A stretch of DNA of 64,000 bases from Pseudomonas lutea (GTDB lineage: Bacteria > Pseudomonadota > Gammaproteobacteria > Pseudomonadales > Pseudomonadaceae). The DNA lies in contig NZ_JRMB01000001.1 of NCBI RefSeq assembly GCF_000759445.1, forward strand, positions 1,984,001 through 2,048,000, written 5' to 3'. This document shows positions 56,076-64,000 of this stretch, one piece after another; the stretch's first letter is position 1; each line of letters starts with the position of its first letter. Under the pieces are notes generated by a model. It ran no database searches, had not been told where the DNA came from, and saw only the letters and a program-made list of their open reading frames with translations. The translations under genes and the position numbers were made by a program.

Positions 56076-56800
56076 TGCGCACCTGTCCAGTATGCTCATC
56101 AGAATTCGCCAATTTCTTACCGTTGACACCGCAGTACTTTGAGATGCTCAACAAGCTCAACGTCGGTTATTCCCTCGAAGACTTTGAAACCCTTAATACC
56201 GGGCAATATAGCTGTCCGTGCTGCGCTGCTTCGGACCGTGACCGGTTATATGCCCTTTTTGTCCGAAGGTTCCTGGCCCGACCACAGGGCAGCTCGTTGC
56301 GCATTTTGGATCTCGCTCCTGCCCCCCTGCTATCGCAGTTTCTGAAGAGCATCCCAGATATCAGCTATCGCTCCGCCGACCTGTATTCGCCTCTGGCAGA
56401 CGATGTAGTGGATATCATGGATATGAGTATCTACGCTGATAAAGCTTTTGACTTTATTGTGTGCTCCCATGTTCTTGAACATGTTTCGGATGACCGGAAG
56501 GCTATTACCGAGCTTTTTAGGGTACTCGCCAATAACGGCGTGGCGATTTTAATGGTCCCTATTTTGTTGACTGCAAAATATACCGATGAGGATCCGGAGG
56601 AACTTGATGTAAATGTGCGTTGGGCGCGATTTGGACAAGACGACCATGTGCGCATGTATGCCAAAGATGACTACATGGCGCGGATAAGGGAGGGAGGCTT
56701 CGAACTCCTTGAGCTTGACTCTCAATCGTTTGGTCCGGGCGTTTTCAGGCGCCATGGGATTACCGAGCAAAGTATCCTATACATCGGGACAAAGCCTTGA
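56075..56800 (+). CDS. Class I SAM-dependent methyltransferase of the sugar cassette
   Basis: The 241-aa protein begins with a Cys-rich stretch (MRTCPVCSS; YSCPCC) that looks like a zinc ribbon, followed by a methyltransferase core (LRILDLAPAPLLSQF as motif I, then DVVDIMDMSIYADKAFDFIVCSHVLEHV). It is translationally coupled to the vioA-like gene. In P. syringae the viosamine flagellin sugar is O-methylated, so methylation of the amino sugar is a plausible job, but this is inference. Confidence 0.8.
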   Translation: MRTCPVCSSEFANFLPLTPQYFEMLNKLNVGYSLEDFETLNTGQYSCPCCAASDRDRLYALFVRRFLARPQGSSLRILDLAPAPLLSQFLKSIPDISYRSADLYSPLADDVVDIMDMSIYADKAFDFIVCSHVLEHVSDDRKAITELFRVLANNGVAILMVPILLTAKYTDEDPEELDVNVRWARFGQDDHVRMYAKDDYMARIREGGFELLELDSQSFGPGVFRRHGITEQSILYIGTKP

Positions 56801-56914
56801 TAAGCCCAGTTTCGAGCGGGGCTTTGGATCAGGGATGAGGGACCGGAATATTCGACGATTTTTAGCAGCTCGATCGGACCCTCGAGGCCAAACCTATGGC
56901 CGACACATCGACTA

Positions 56915-57559
56915 TTAGTTCTGTGCGATGCATCTTGCCGGTACGCCCACGACCGTACTGCCTGGCAAAACGTCTCGAATTACCACGGCACCCGCTCCGA
57001 TCACAGCACCCCGGCCAACCCGGAGCTTGGGCAGGACTGATGCCCGTGAGCCCATAAAAACCCCGTCTTCCAGAATTACTCCTCCTGTAACGTCACAGTG
57101 AAGGCTTAACGTGCTGAAATGTCCTACGTGTGAATCGTGGGAAATGGTGCACAGCGTGTTGACGGTGACAAAATCCCCCACGGTCAGATCCACGGATAAT
57201 ACCGAGTACGGGCAAATGAGAACGCCGCGCCCTAGGGTGACATTTTCCCCGACGATGGCCGTGGGATGAATTAGCGTCAAGAACTGGGCGCCTTTGGCAA
57301 TGAGCTTGTCAATGACGTACTTCTTATCGGAAGGCTTGCCGATGGCACACACCAGGTACTCATCTGCCTTTGGCTCATATGCATCCACGGTGGAAATGAC
57401 ATCGGCATAATGGCTGAATCTGTTAAGCGAGATGCCGCCATCGTCAATAAAGCCGGTCAGCACGTGATCTGGATGATGCACGACCCAATCCTTAATCCAG
57501 CCATGCACCTCACGGCCGAGCCCTCCTGCCCCAACAATAATCAGTTTTTTGCTACTCAT
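56915..57559 (-). CDS. Sugar N/O-acyltransferase, PglD/NeuD/VioB-like
   Basis: The 214-aa protein has an N-terminal Rossmann-like sugar-nucleotide binding part (KLIIVGAGGLGREVHGWI) and a C-terminal left-handed beta-helix of hexapeptide repeats (LIHPTAIVGENVTLGRGVLI; NTLCTISHDSHVGHFST with the catalytic-type His pair; GSRASVLPKLRVGRGAVIGAGAVV). This is the PglD/NeuD family, which acylates the 4-amino group of UDP or dTDP amino sugars. It would fit acylation of viosamine made by the neighbouring VioA-like enzyme. It is on the opposite strand to its neighbours. Confidence 0.85.
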   Translation of the reverse strand: MSSKKLIIVGAGGLGREVHGWIKDWVVHHPDHVLTGFIDDGGISLNRFSHYADVISTVDAYEPKADEYLVCAIGKPSDKKYVIDKLIAKGAQFLTLIHPTAIVGENVTLGRGVLICPYSVLSVDLTVGDFVTVNTLCTISHDSHVGHFSTLSLHCDVTGGVILEDGVFMGSRASVLPKLRVGRGAVIGAGAVVIRDVLPGSTVVGVPARCIAQN

Positions 57560-57861
57560 TGCTACACGACCTCATTACAACCGTAGAACCAGACGATATT
57601 TGCCCGGCCGGTGTTCGGTGTTCAATTACTTGGCTAGGCTTACGTCCTAAGCAAGATACGAACCATCTTCTGACAGTGGCGGAGCCGCCCCCTATTGAAG
57701 AACGACTCATGAGACTAAACGAGGCCACGGCGCTGCAACGTGATGAGCTTGGCCGCCTTTTTGCTTCAGTTGGCGACACGTCATTATCGTGGCATAGCGA
57801 TGCCGACTCTTTTTTCGCTTGATTTCTTGAAAGCGACACACATTTGATTGCGGATAACAGG
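57560..57861. other. Gap between acyltransferase and third giant glycosyltransferase, with an unassigned frame
   Basis: This divergent gap must hold the promoters of both flanking genes. A plus-strand frame of 87 codons (57559-57822) ends RLFASVGDTSLSWHSDADSFFA; its last 40 residues have a protein-like composition, but there is no good ribosome binding site and no family that I recognise. It could be a remnant of a former gene. Confidence 0.3.
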
Positions 57862-60800
57862 ATGAACTCTCGTCGTTTGGTCAGCATTGCGATACCAGCC
57901 TACAAGCCTCAGTTCTTTGAACAAGCGCTCCTCAGTGCTTTCAACCAGACACACGACGAGATCGAGATTGTCATCTGTGACGACTGTAGAAGCGAAGCTG
58001 TGCATGACATCGTGGAGAGGCTTCGCCCGATAAGCCCGTGGCCGATTCGGTACTTCCGCAATGACGTGCCGTTAGGCGAGGCTAAAAATGTCGCTCGCTG
58101 CGTTCGTCAATCGCACGGCGAGTATCTTAAATTCCTCTACGACGATGACCTATTGCAGCCCGATTGCGTGAGCCTGCTGCTCGAATTACTTGACGATCAT
58201 CCAGAAATTTCGCTAGCCAGCTCACGCAGGCACATGATTGATGAACAGGGGAATATCCTTCCAGAGAATTGGGCGACAGGCTTCCCCTTTTCTCATGATG
58301 TCATCTTCTCCGGGCCTGAACTCATAGCCTTCCTCGGCCAGTTCACGGTTAATTTCATTGGAGAACCGACGTGCGTCATGTGCAGGCGCGCGGACATCGC
58401 TGCCTTCGGTGATGACCTTATGGTTCTCAACGGAAGTTCGATTGACTGGGTAGGTGACGTCGCGCTTTATTTTAAACTGTTGCGTCGTGGCAACTTGGCG
58501 ATGCTCATTGAGCCGCTTTCCCTCTTCCGGGTTTCGGAAGTGCAGTTCAGTGCCGGCGGCAGAACGCACCCGAAAGTTGCTCAAGAGTCTCACGCGATCT
58601 TCCAGAAGCGTATTGGTGAACTGGGTTGGTCACAGCGCATTGACGAGCCCATGATGATAAAAGTCGCCACCTTCATGGATCGCTATCGGTTCACGGAAGT
58701 CGACTTGCGGCCGTACTTCGCAAGCGCGCAAAACAGCAAACACCTTGCATTCAGTCCCAGTCGATGGATGGCTGGGCATACCGTCCGCGCGGCCCAGCAG
58801 GCGCTGATCGACTCTGTGATCAATGCCAACAGCTCTGGGTCCTCACTGCTTTTGATTATTTGCGACGACGCTGGGGACATGGCAGGGCTGCGTTCCACTA
58901 TAAACAGCATCACCGAGCGTCAGTCTTTATCGCACGCACTGAGCGTTGCGGTGTTTTCAATCAATCCGTGCCCGGTCGACTGGGTGCGCGACGCCCGGAT
59001 CGAATGGCACCGCCTAAAAGCTGACAATGAGGCAGCTGCAATAAACCGCAAGCTAGCAGAGCATTACTGTGACTGGTTTATGATAGTAAAAGCTGGCACT
59101 GTATTTACGGTTCAAGGCGTATCCAGACTACGTCTTAAACTTCCCGAGCTGAACAGCTCTCCTGCATTTTATGCAGATGAAATGCACCGAACTGCCTCAG
59201 GAAATCATGAGCCGGCATTTCGCCCGGATTTCAACCTTGATTTTCTCCTTAGCTACCCGGCGGCCCTGTGTAAGCATTGGATTTTTCATCGCCAGACACT
59301 ACTGGACTTCGGAGGGTTCGACACTCGCTATCCCCGCGCTTACGAATTTGACTACATTCTGCGATTGATCCAGAGGGAGAACGTCGAACACTTGGAGCAT
59401 CTGGCCGAACCTATCCTAATTTGTGACGAGATTTTGTCCGAAAAAAACGAGGACCAGACAGTTGCGCTAAGTCGTTATCTGCAGTCGCGTGGCTATCTCG
59501 GCAGCCACGTCGTGGAAACTTCTGACGGGCAGTACCGGATTTGCTATAACCATCAGCAACGTCCGCTAGTCTCAATTCTGATCCCAACCAAGGACCAACT
59601 CGGTATTCTCTCTCGCTGCGTTGAAAGCGTGTTGGAGAAAACCGCTTACGATAATTACGAAATAATAATAATCGACAACAACAGTGAACAGCAGGATGCG
59701 CTGGAATGGCTGGCTGGCATTGAAAGCCTGCAAAGCGACAAGGTGCGTATCCTGCGTCATCCTTATCCATTTAACTACTCCGAGATCAACAATACGGCCG
59801 CGCGCCATGCGCGCGGCGAGTACCTCGTCTTACTGAATAACGACACTGCCGTCCTCCATGCCGAATGGCTCGACAACTTGCTTAACCATGCCATCCGGCC
59901 CGAAGTAGGCATCGTGGGCGCCAAGCTCTACTTTCCAAACGGAACGGTCCAGCATGCCGGGGTGATACTAGGCATCGACTCACCCGCACAGCATGTGTTT
60001 TTAGGCCATCCTCACGACAGCCCCGGTTACATGCAGCGTCTCAAAGTCGATCAAAACTACAGCGCAGTGACCGCCGCCTGCCTCATGATTCGAAAATCTG
60101 TATATATGGAAGTGGGTGGGCTCGATGAAGTCGAATTTAAGATTTCGTACAACGATGTCGATTTGTGCCTGAAGGTACGAGCGTTGGGCTATCTTGTGGT
60201 ATGGACACCCCACGCAGCATTGCTGCACGAATCGAGTGTCAGCCAGATCCAGACTGATACAACAGCCTATGAAAAGAGAATTTCTCGATTTCGCGGCGAG
60301 CAGTTTTCCATGTACCGAAAGTGGTTGCCGGTCCTCGCCAACGACCCAGCATACAATTGCCATTTCGCGCTGAACGGAGCTGGCTTTGAAATCGAGCCGG
60401 TGGTGGATCTTACTTGGAGGGCCTTACCATGGCGACCTTTGCCCCTCGTTCTATTGCAGAGGCAACGCCGCTGGAACGACGGGGATTGCCGAAATTCGAT
60501 TCCGCTTCAGGCATTGCGTGATGCAGACATTGTCGACGGAGCTATCTCCCAGCGTTTGTTGAATGTGGTGGAAATTGAGCGCCTGCGCCCTCACGTCGTT
60601 ATATATCAGCAACCCTTCACCTCCGATCAGATCCCGGCAATTGAGTTGATAACGCAACTTTCCCCCGCGCTTAGGGTGTTGGACCTGGATCGACTGCCCG
60701 CAAACTACAAAAGCGATCCGGCCTTCCTGCGGAGCCTGGAGTTGGTCAACCGCGTTGTCGTCGCGTCCTCCGAGCTTGCAGCAGCGGTCGATGGCATGCA

Positions 60801-61377
60801 TGACGACATCCGCATCATGGCTGAGTCGTTACCGGTTTCCTGGTCCAATATCCGCAGCCGTCGCCAAACAGGAAATAAACTTCGTGTGGGATGGCGGGGT
60901 GATCACGACCAACTGGATCTTCGACTACTGGCCGAGATCGTACCCGCCCTGGCAGATGAAGTTGACTTCGTGGTAATGGGCTGGTGCCCGATCGAGTTAC
61001 GTCCTTTCGTACGGGACCAGCGCTTCCAGGTGGAGGAATCTGGACTGGCCGATGCCTTGGCAGGCATGGATCTGGATTTGGCTTTATTGCCCTTGCTCGA
61101 CGAGCCGCTGCAGTCAGCTCAGAGCCTGGCCCGCCTTCTTCACTACGGTGCGTGCGGCTTTGCGGTTCTATGCAGCGAGAACGCGTGCGATGCCGGCGAT
61201 TTGCCGGTGACCCGTTTATGTAATTACCCAAGTGCCTGGATCCAGAAAATTCGGGCCTATATCGCGGCGCCTCAAGTGTTGACAGACCAAGGTATCGAGC
61301 TACAAACCCAGACGCTCGGAGGACACCTTCTTCATACGCCGAGAATGGAAGCATGGCGTAGCGTATGGCTCGACTGA
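57862..61377 (+). CDS. Giant three-module glycosyltransferase (1171 aa), paralogue of the flagellin-island enzyme
   Basis: The protein has the same three modules as the 1197-aa gene product: module 1 GT2 (SIAIPAYKPQFFEQALLSAF, VICDDCRS, FLYDDDLLQPDC), module 2 GT2 with an intact motif LLNNDTAV and IIIIDNNSEQ, and module 3 GT-B-like (LRVGWRGDHDQLDLRLLAEI, LLHYGACGFAVLC), where the SNLRLLE of the paralogue is changed to QSLARLL. The start is uncertain: ATG 57862 is used, and TTG 57844 is possible. Gene order with the vioA-like, methyltransferase and acyltransferase genes suggests that it transfers the viosamine-type sugar, as VioT does in P. syringae (inference). Confidence 0.87.
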   Translation: MNSRRLVSIAIPAYKPQFFEQALLSAFNQTHDEIEIVICDDCRSEAVHDIVERLRPISPWPIRYFRNDVPLGEAKNVARCVRQSHGEYLKFLYDDDLLQPDCVSLLLELLDDHPEISLASSRRHMIDEQGNILPENWATGFPFSHDVIFSGPELIAFLGQFTVNFIGEPTCVMCRRADIAAFGDDLMVLNGSSIDWVGDVALYFKLLRRGNLAMLIEPLSLFRVSEVQFSAGGRTHPKVAQESHAIFQKRIGELGWSQRIDEPMMIKVATFMDRYRFTEVDLRPYFASAQNSKHLAFSPSRWMAGHTVRAAQQALIDSVINANSSGSSLLLIICDDAGDMAGLRSTINSITERQSLSHALSVAVFSINPCPVDWVRDARIEWHRLKADNEAAAINRKLAEHYCDWFMIVKAGTVFTVQGVSRLRLKLPELNSSPAFYADEMHRTASGNHEPAFRPDFNLDFLLSYPAALCKHWIFHRQTLLDFGGFDTRYPRAYEFDYILRLIQRENVEHLEHLAEPILICDEILSEKNEDQTVALSRYLQSRGYLGSHVVETSDGQYRICYNHQQRPLVSILIPTKDQLGILSRCVESVLEKTAYDNYEIIIIDNNSEQQDALEWLAGIESLQSDKVRILRHPYPFNYSEINNTAARHARGEYLVLLNNDTAVLHAEWLDNLLNHAIRPEVGIVGAKLYFPNGTVQHAGVILGIDSPAQHVFLGHPHDSPGYMQRLKVDQNYSAVTAACLMIRKSVYMEVGGLDEVEFKISYNDVDLCLKVRALGYLVVWTPHAALLHESSVSQIQTDTTAYEKRISRFRGEQFSMYRKWLPVLANDPAYNCHFALNGAGFEIEPVVDLTWRALPWRPLPLVLLQRQRRWNDGDCRNSIPLQALRDADIVDGAISQRLLNVVEIERLRPHVVIYQQPFTSDQIPAIELITQLSPALRVLDLDRLPANYKSDPAFLRSLELVNRVVVASSELAAAVDGMHDDIRIMAESLPVSWSNIRSRRQTGNKLRVGWRGDHDQLDLRLLAEIVPALADEVDFVVMGWCPIELRPFVRDQRFQVEESGLADALAGMDLDLALLPLLDEPLQSAQSLARLLHYGACGFAVLCSENACDAGDLPVTRLCNYPSAWIQKIRAYIAAPQVLTDQGIELQTQTLGGHLLHTPRMEAWRSVWLD

Positions 61378-61400
61378 TATCGAGCTGCGTCTGGCCAAAA

Positions 61401-62420
61401 TCAAGTGGTTAGTCGGTGAGCAAATCCGGCCCGAAATTGCCCCGGGCTCTCCCCCGTCCACTTCTTGAACGCCCGGTGAAACGCGCTGGGCTCCTGAAAC
61501 CCTACCAGCGAGGCAATCTCTACCACACTCAATTCGGTGTCGCGCAGTTTCTGCTGGGCGATACCGCGTCGCACATCGTCCTTGATGCCCTGAAACGCGC
61601 AGCCTTCGCGTTCAAGGCGGCGACGGAACGTAGTAGCGCTGAGCTTCAACTCTTCGGCCATTTCCAGCAGCGTTGGCCAATGCCCGTAATGGCTGTTGCG
61701 CAGCCGTTGATAGACCTGCGCCGCCAAGCCGCGCTGGTTGCGAAAGCGGATCACCAGCCACTGCGGCGCGGTGCGCAGGAATGACTTGAGCGCCGGCAGG
61801 GTCTGCACCACGGGCAAGCGCAGGTAATGGCTGGAGAATTCGATTTCGGTGCGCTGCTCGCCAAAGCTCAGGTTGAACCCCCAGAGCAGCGAATCGTCGC
61901 TGAGGCGCTCGCGACGCTGACGAAACTGTGCCCGATCAATGCTGATACGCCGCCCGCCAAGCCAGCACAGCAGGCTGATCATCAGCAGTAAAAAGGTTTC
62001 CTCGCCAAAGCGCTGACGAACCGGATCGTCCGTGGCTGTCTCCACAGCCAGCACCGCGCGCTGGCCGCGAACGACCAGACTGCCGCGAAAATCGCGCAGG
62101 AACAGACTGAAGTTGCTCAGGCACTGGCGCAGGGCTTTTTCCAGGTTGGGCTCCTGGATAAGCCCGCGGCAGATCAGCGCGAAGCTGCCCAACGGCATGC
62201 CGTGGGAGTCGAGGCCGAAGAATTCATCGCCCAGTTCCTTGATTTGTATCAGCCACAGGGCTGCAAAGGCGCTGGCCGAGACGCGCGCGCCGGCGTCGTC
62301 GAGCAACGCCATGTCGATCTCGGCCGCCTCCAGCACCGATTGCAGCCGCAGCGGCTGGTCGCGCAGCGCGTGGACCACCAGCTGGACGAAGTAGATCGAC
62401 ACTGAATCCTTTTCCCGCAT
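61401..62420 (-). CDS. AraC-family transcriptional regulator
   Basis: The 339-aa protein has an N-terminal arabinose-binding-like (AraC-type, OruR/FeaR-like) domain up to about residue 220 and a C-terminal double helix-turn-helix (about 235-335: LLEMAEELKLSATTFRRRLE, and VVEIASLVGFQEPSAFHRAFKKWTGESPGQFR). It is divergent from the thiolase gene and probably regulates it and the following dehydrogenase; the effector is unknown. Confidence 0.92.
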   Translation of the reverse strand: MREKDSVSIYFVQLVVHALRDQPLRLQSVLEAAEIDMALLDDAGARVSASAFAALWLIQIKELGDEFFGLDSHGMPLGSFALICRGLIQEPNLEKALRQCLSNFSLFLRDFRGSLVVRGQRAVLAVETATDDPVRQRFGEETFLLLMISLLCWLGGRRISIDRAQFRQRRERLSDDSLLWGFNLSFGEQRTEIEFSSHYLRLPVVQTLPALKSFLRTAPQWLVIRFRNQRGLAAQVYQRLRNSHYGHWPTLLEMAEELKLSATTFRRRLEREGCAFQGIKDDVRRGIAQQKLRDTELSVVEIASLVGFQEPSAFHRAFKKWTGESPGQFRAGFAHRLTT

Positions 62421-62606
62421 GACCGCCTTCCCTTTTTTGTGTGGTGCTCCACCGACTCATCTGCCGATGGTAAAGAACGCCATTCCATCTGGACAGTTTT
62501 GGCATAGGCCCTGCTCAAACGCAGGTCTAGACTTGCCGCCAGCCGGTCTCTGGTCAAATCCCGATTTCAGATGACGCCTTACATCCCCAACGTTTCAGGA
62601 GTCCTT

Positions 62607-63791
62607 ATGAGCACTACCGAAGTTTTCGTCGTCAGCGCATTGCGTACCGCCATCGGTGGATTCGGCGGTTCGCTCAAGGATGTCTCGCCCATTGAACTGG
62701 GCACCCAGGTCAGCCGCGCCGCGCTGGCAAAATCCGGTCTGGCGCCCGAGCACATCGGCCACGTGGTGATGGGCCATGTGATTCCGACTGAAGTGCGCGA
62801 TGCCTATCTGTCCCGAGTCATCGCCATGGAAGCCGGCCTTACCAAAGAAACCCCGGCCATGAACGTCAACCGCCTGTGCGGTTCCGGGCTGCAAGCCATC
62901 GTCTCTGCTGCGCAGTCGCTGATGCTCGGCGATGCGGGCGCGGCGCTGGCCGGTGGCGCCGAGTCCATGAGCCGCGGCGCCTATATCATGCCGCAGGCCC
63001 GCTGGGGCGCGCGCATGGGTAACATGCAGGCCTTGGATTACATGCTGGGCGCGCTGCATGACCCGTTTGCCAATATCCACATGGGTATTACTGCCGAGAA
63101 CATCGCCGAGCAGTACGGCATCACCCGCGCGGACCAGGACGCCCTTGCGCTGACCAGCCAGCAGCGTGCCGCCCGTGCCATCGCCGAGGGGCGTTTCGAC
63201 AGTCAGATCGTGCCGATTGAAATCGCCACGCGCAAAGGCACCGTGACCTTCGCCCAGGACGAGCATGTGCGCGGCGACGTAACTGCCGAGCAGCTGGAAA
63301 AGATGAAGACCGCCTTCAAGAAGGACGGCACTGTCACCGCCGGTAATGCCTCCGGCCTGAACGACGGCGCCGCGGCGCTGGTGTTGGCCAACGGCGACCT
63401 GGTTCGCGAACACGGCCTCAAGCCAATGGCGCGGTTGGTGGCGTATGCCCATGCCGGCGTTGAGCCCTCGCTGATGGGCCTCGGACCGATCCCGGCCAGC
63501 CGCAAGGTGCTGGAGCGAGCCGGTTTGACGGTGGCTGATCTGGACGTCATCGAATCCAACGAAGCCTTTGCCGCACAGGCCTGCGCAGTTGCCCGTGAGC
63601 TGGGGTTTGATCCCGCGAAGGTCAATCCGAACGGCTCGGGCATCTCCCTGGGTCATCCGGTGGGCGCCACCGGCGCGATCATCGCCACCAAAGCCATTCA
63701 CGAACTGCACCGCATCCAGGGCCGCTATGCGCTGGTGACCATGTGCATCGGCGGCGGTCAGGGCATCGCCGTCATCTTCGAACGCGTGTAA
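62607..63791 (+). CDS. Acetyl-CoA C-acyltransferase (thiolase)
   Basis: The 394-aa protein has the thiolase triad: Cys91 (NRLCGSGLQAI), His350 (SLGHPVGATGA) and Cys380 (CIGGGQG). It starts MSTTEVFVVSALRTAIGGFG at 62607 after CAGGAG; the earlier in-frame ATG adds 12 unsupported residues. It could be a degradative 3-ketoacyl-CoA thiolase or a biosynthetic acetyl-CoA acetyltransferase. The next gene, a 3-hydroxyacyl-CoA dehydrogenase, suggests beta-oxidation or short-chain acyl-CoA metabolism. Confidence 0.93.
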   Translation: MSTTEVFVVSALRTAIGGFGGSLKDVSPIELGTQVSRAALAKSGLAPEHIGHVVMGHVIPTEVRDAYLSRVIAMEAGLTKETPAMNVNRLCGSGLQAIVSAAQSLMLGDAGAALAGGAESMSRGAYIMPQARWGARMGNMQALDYMLGALHDPFANIHMGITAENIAEQYGITRADQDALALTSQQRAARAIAEGRFDSQIVPIEIATRKGTVTFAQDEHVRGDVTAEQLEKMKTAFKKDGTVTAGNASGLNDGAAALVLANGDLVREHGLKPMARLVAYAHAGVEPSLMGLGPIPASRKVLERAGLTVADLDVIESNEAFAAQACAVARELGFDPAKVNPNGSGISLGHPVGATGAIIATKAIHELHRIQGRYALVTMCIGGGQGIAVIFERV

Positions 63792-63802
63792 GGAGGCTGC
63801 TG

Positions 63803-64000
63803 ATGAACATGCATCACATTGCCGTGATCGGCGCGGGGACCATGGGCAACGGCATCGCGCAGGTGTGCGCGGTGGCCGGTTTCGACGTCACGCTGATGGA
63901 CGTTTCCGACACCGCACTGGAGCGCGGCATGGCGACCGTGCGCAAGAATCTGGAGCGTCAGGTGGTCAAGCAAACGGTGGCGGCCGATGTTGCCGAAGCG
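63803..64000 (+). CDS. 3-hydroxyacyl-CoA dehydrogenase, N-terminal part (cut by window edge)
   Basis: The first 66 codons encode the NAD-binding Rossmann motif IAVIGAGTMGNGIAQVCAVAG (GxGxxG) followed by DVTLMDVSD, typical of 3-hydroxybutyryl-CoA dehydrogenases of the PaaH/Hbd type. AAGGAGG precedes the ATG, and it is 11 nt after the thiolase stop, so the two are an operon. The catalytic part is outside the window. Confidence 0.9.
   Translation, partial: MNMHHIAVIGAGTMGNGIAQVCAVAGFDVTLMDVSDTALERGMATVRKNLERQVVKQTVAADVAEA

Noticed and set aside
57559..57822. 87-codon plus-strand frame between the acyltransferase and the glycosyltransferase as a real gene
   Set aside because: No ribosome binding site, no recognised family, and it starts at the acyltransferase start codon; it is described only as an unassigned frame.

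Overview
The window is a chromosomal segment of a fluorescent or plant-associated Pseudomonas (P. fluorescens / P. syringae-like). The evidence is the polar-flagellum gene order fliIHGFE-fleRSQ-fliTSD-flaG-fliC on one side and flgBCDE / flgFGHIJKL / flgA-flgM-flgN-flgZ with cheVR on the other, the presence of FleQ and FleSR, Pseudomonas-type REP elements (GTAGGAGC...GCGAA cores) and a generally high GC content. Almost everything from 1 to about 51.5 kb serves one organelle, a polar flagellum whose filament is probably glycosylated.

Layout. 1-4.5 kb (minus): the basal-body and export genes fliI (cut by the window edge), fliH, fliG, fliF, fliE, behind a consensus sigma54 promoter. 4.85-9.1 kb (minus): the regulators fleR, fleS, fleQ, with a sigma54 promoter before fleS. 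9.26-12 kb (minus): fliT, fliS (behind a good sigma28-type promoter), fliD, flaG. 12.07-14.2 kb (minus): two flagellin genes, each with its own sigma28-type promoter. 14.5-30.8 kb (minus): a flagellin-modification island with a small unknown gene, a Maf-like DUF115 protein, a KAS III homologue, pseudaminic acid genes pseI, pseG, pseF, pseC, pseB, and two very large glycosyltransferases (980 and 1197 aa). No pseH was found. 30.9-45.5 kb (minus): flgL, K, J, I, H, G, F, then an extra FlgE-like gene with an internally duplicated domain, then flgE, D, C, B, each operon with a sigma54-type promoter. 47-48.9 kb (minus): cheR and cheV. 48.95-51.5 kb (plus): flgA, flgM, flgN, flgZ.

51.8-54.7 kb (minus) holds an MFS transporter and a glutamine synthetase-family enzyme. 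54.9-61.4 kb is a cassette of visibly lower GC: a VioA-like aminotransferase, a methyltransferase, a PglD/VioB-like acyltransferase on the opposite strand, and a third giant glycosyltransferase that is a paralogue of the 1197-aa one. A sigma54-like sequence precedes the aminotransferase, so the cassette may be a second, viosamine-type flagellin glycan module wired into flagellar control. 61.4-64 kb carries an AraC-type regulator, a thiolase and the start of a 3-hydroxyacyl-CoA dehydrogenase.

The long gaps (17.1-18.0, 26.1-27.2, 39.9-40.5, 45.6-47.0, 51.5-51.85 kb) are not genes. They hold REP/BIME arrays, a dispersed repeat of about 215-230 bp in three copies and hexanucleotide VNTRs. The promoters read as a two-step cascade: sigma54 with FleQ or FleR for fliE, fleSR, flgB, flgF and flgA, and sigma28 (FliA) for both flagellins, fliST and flgM. 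The sigma factors themselves are outside the window.
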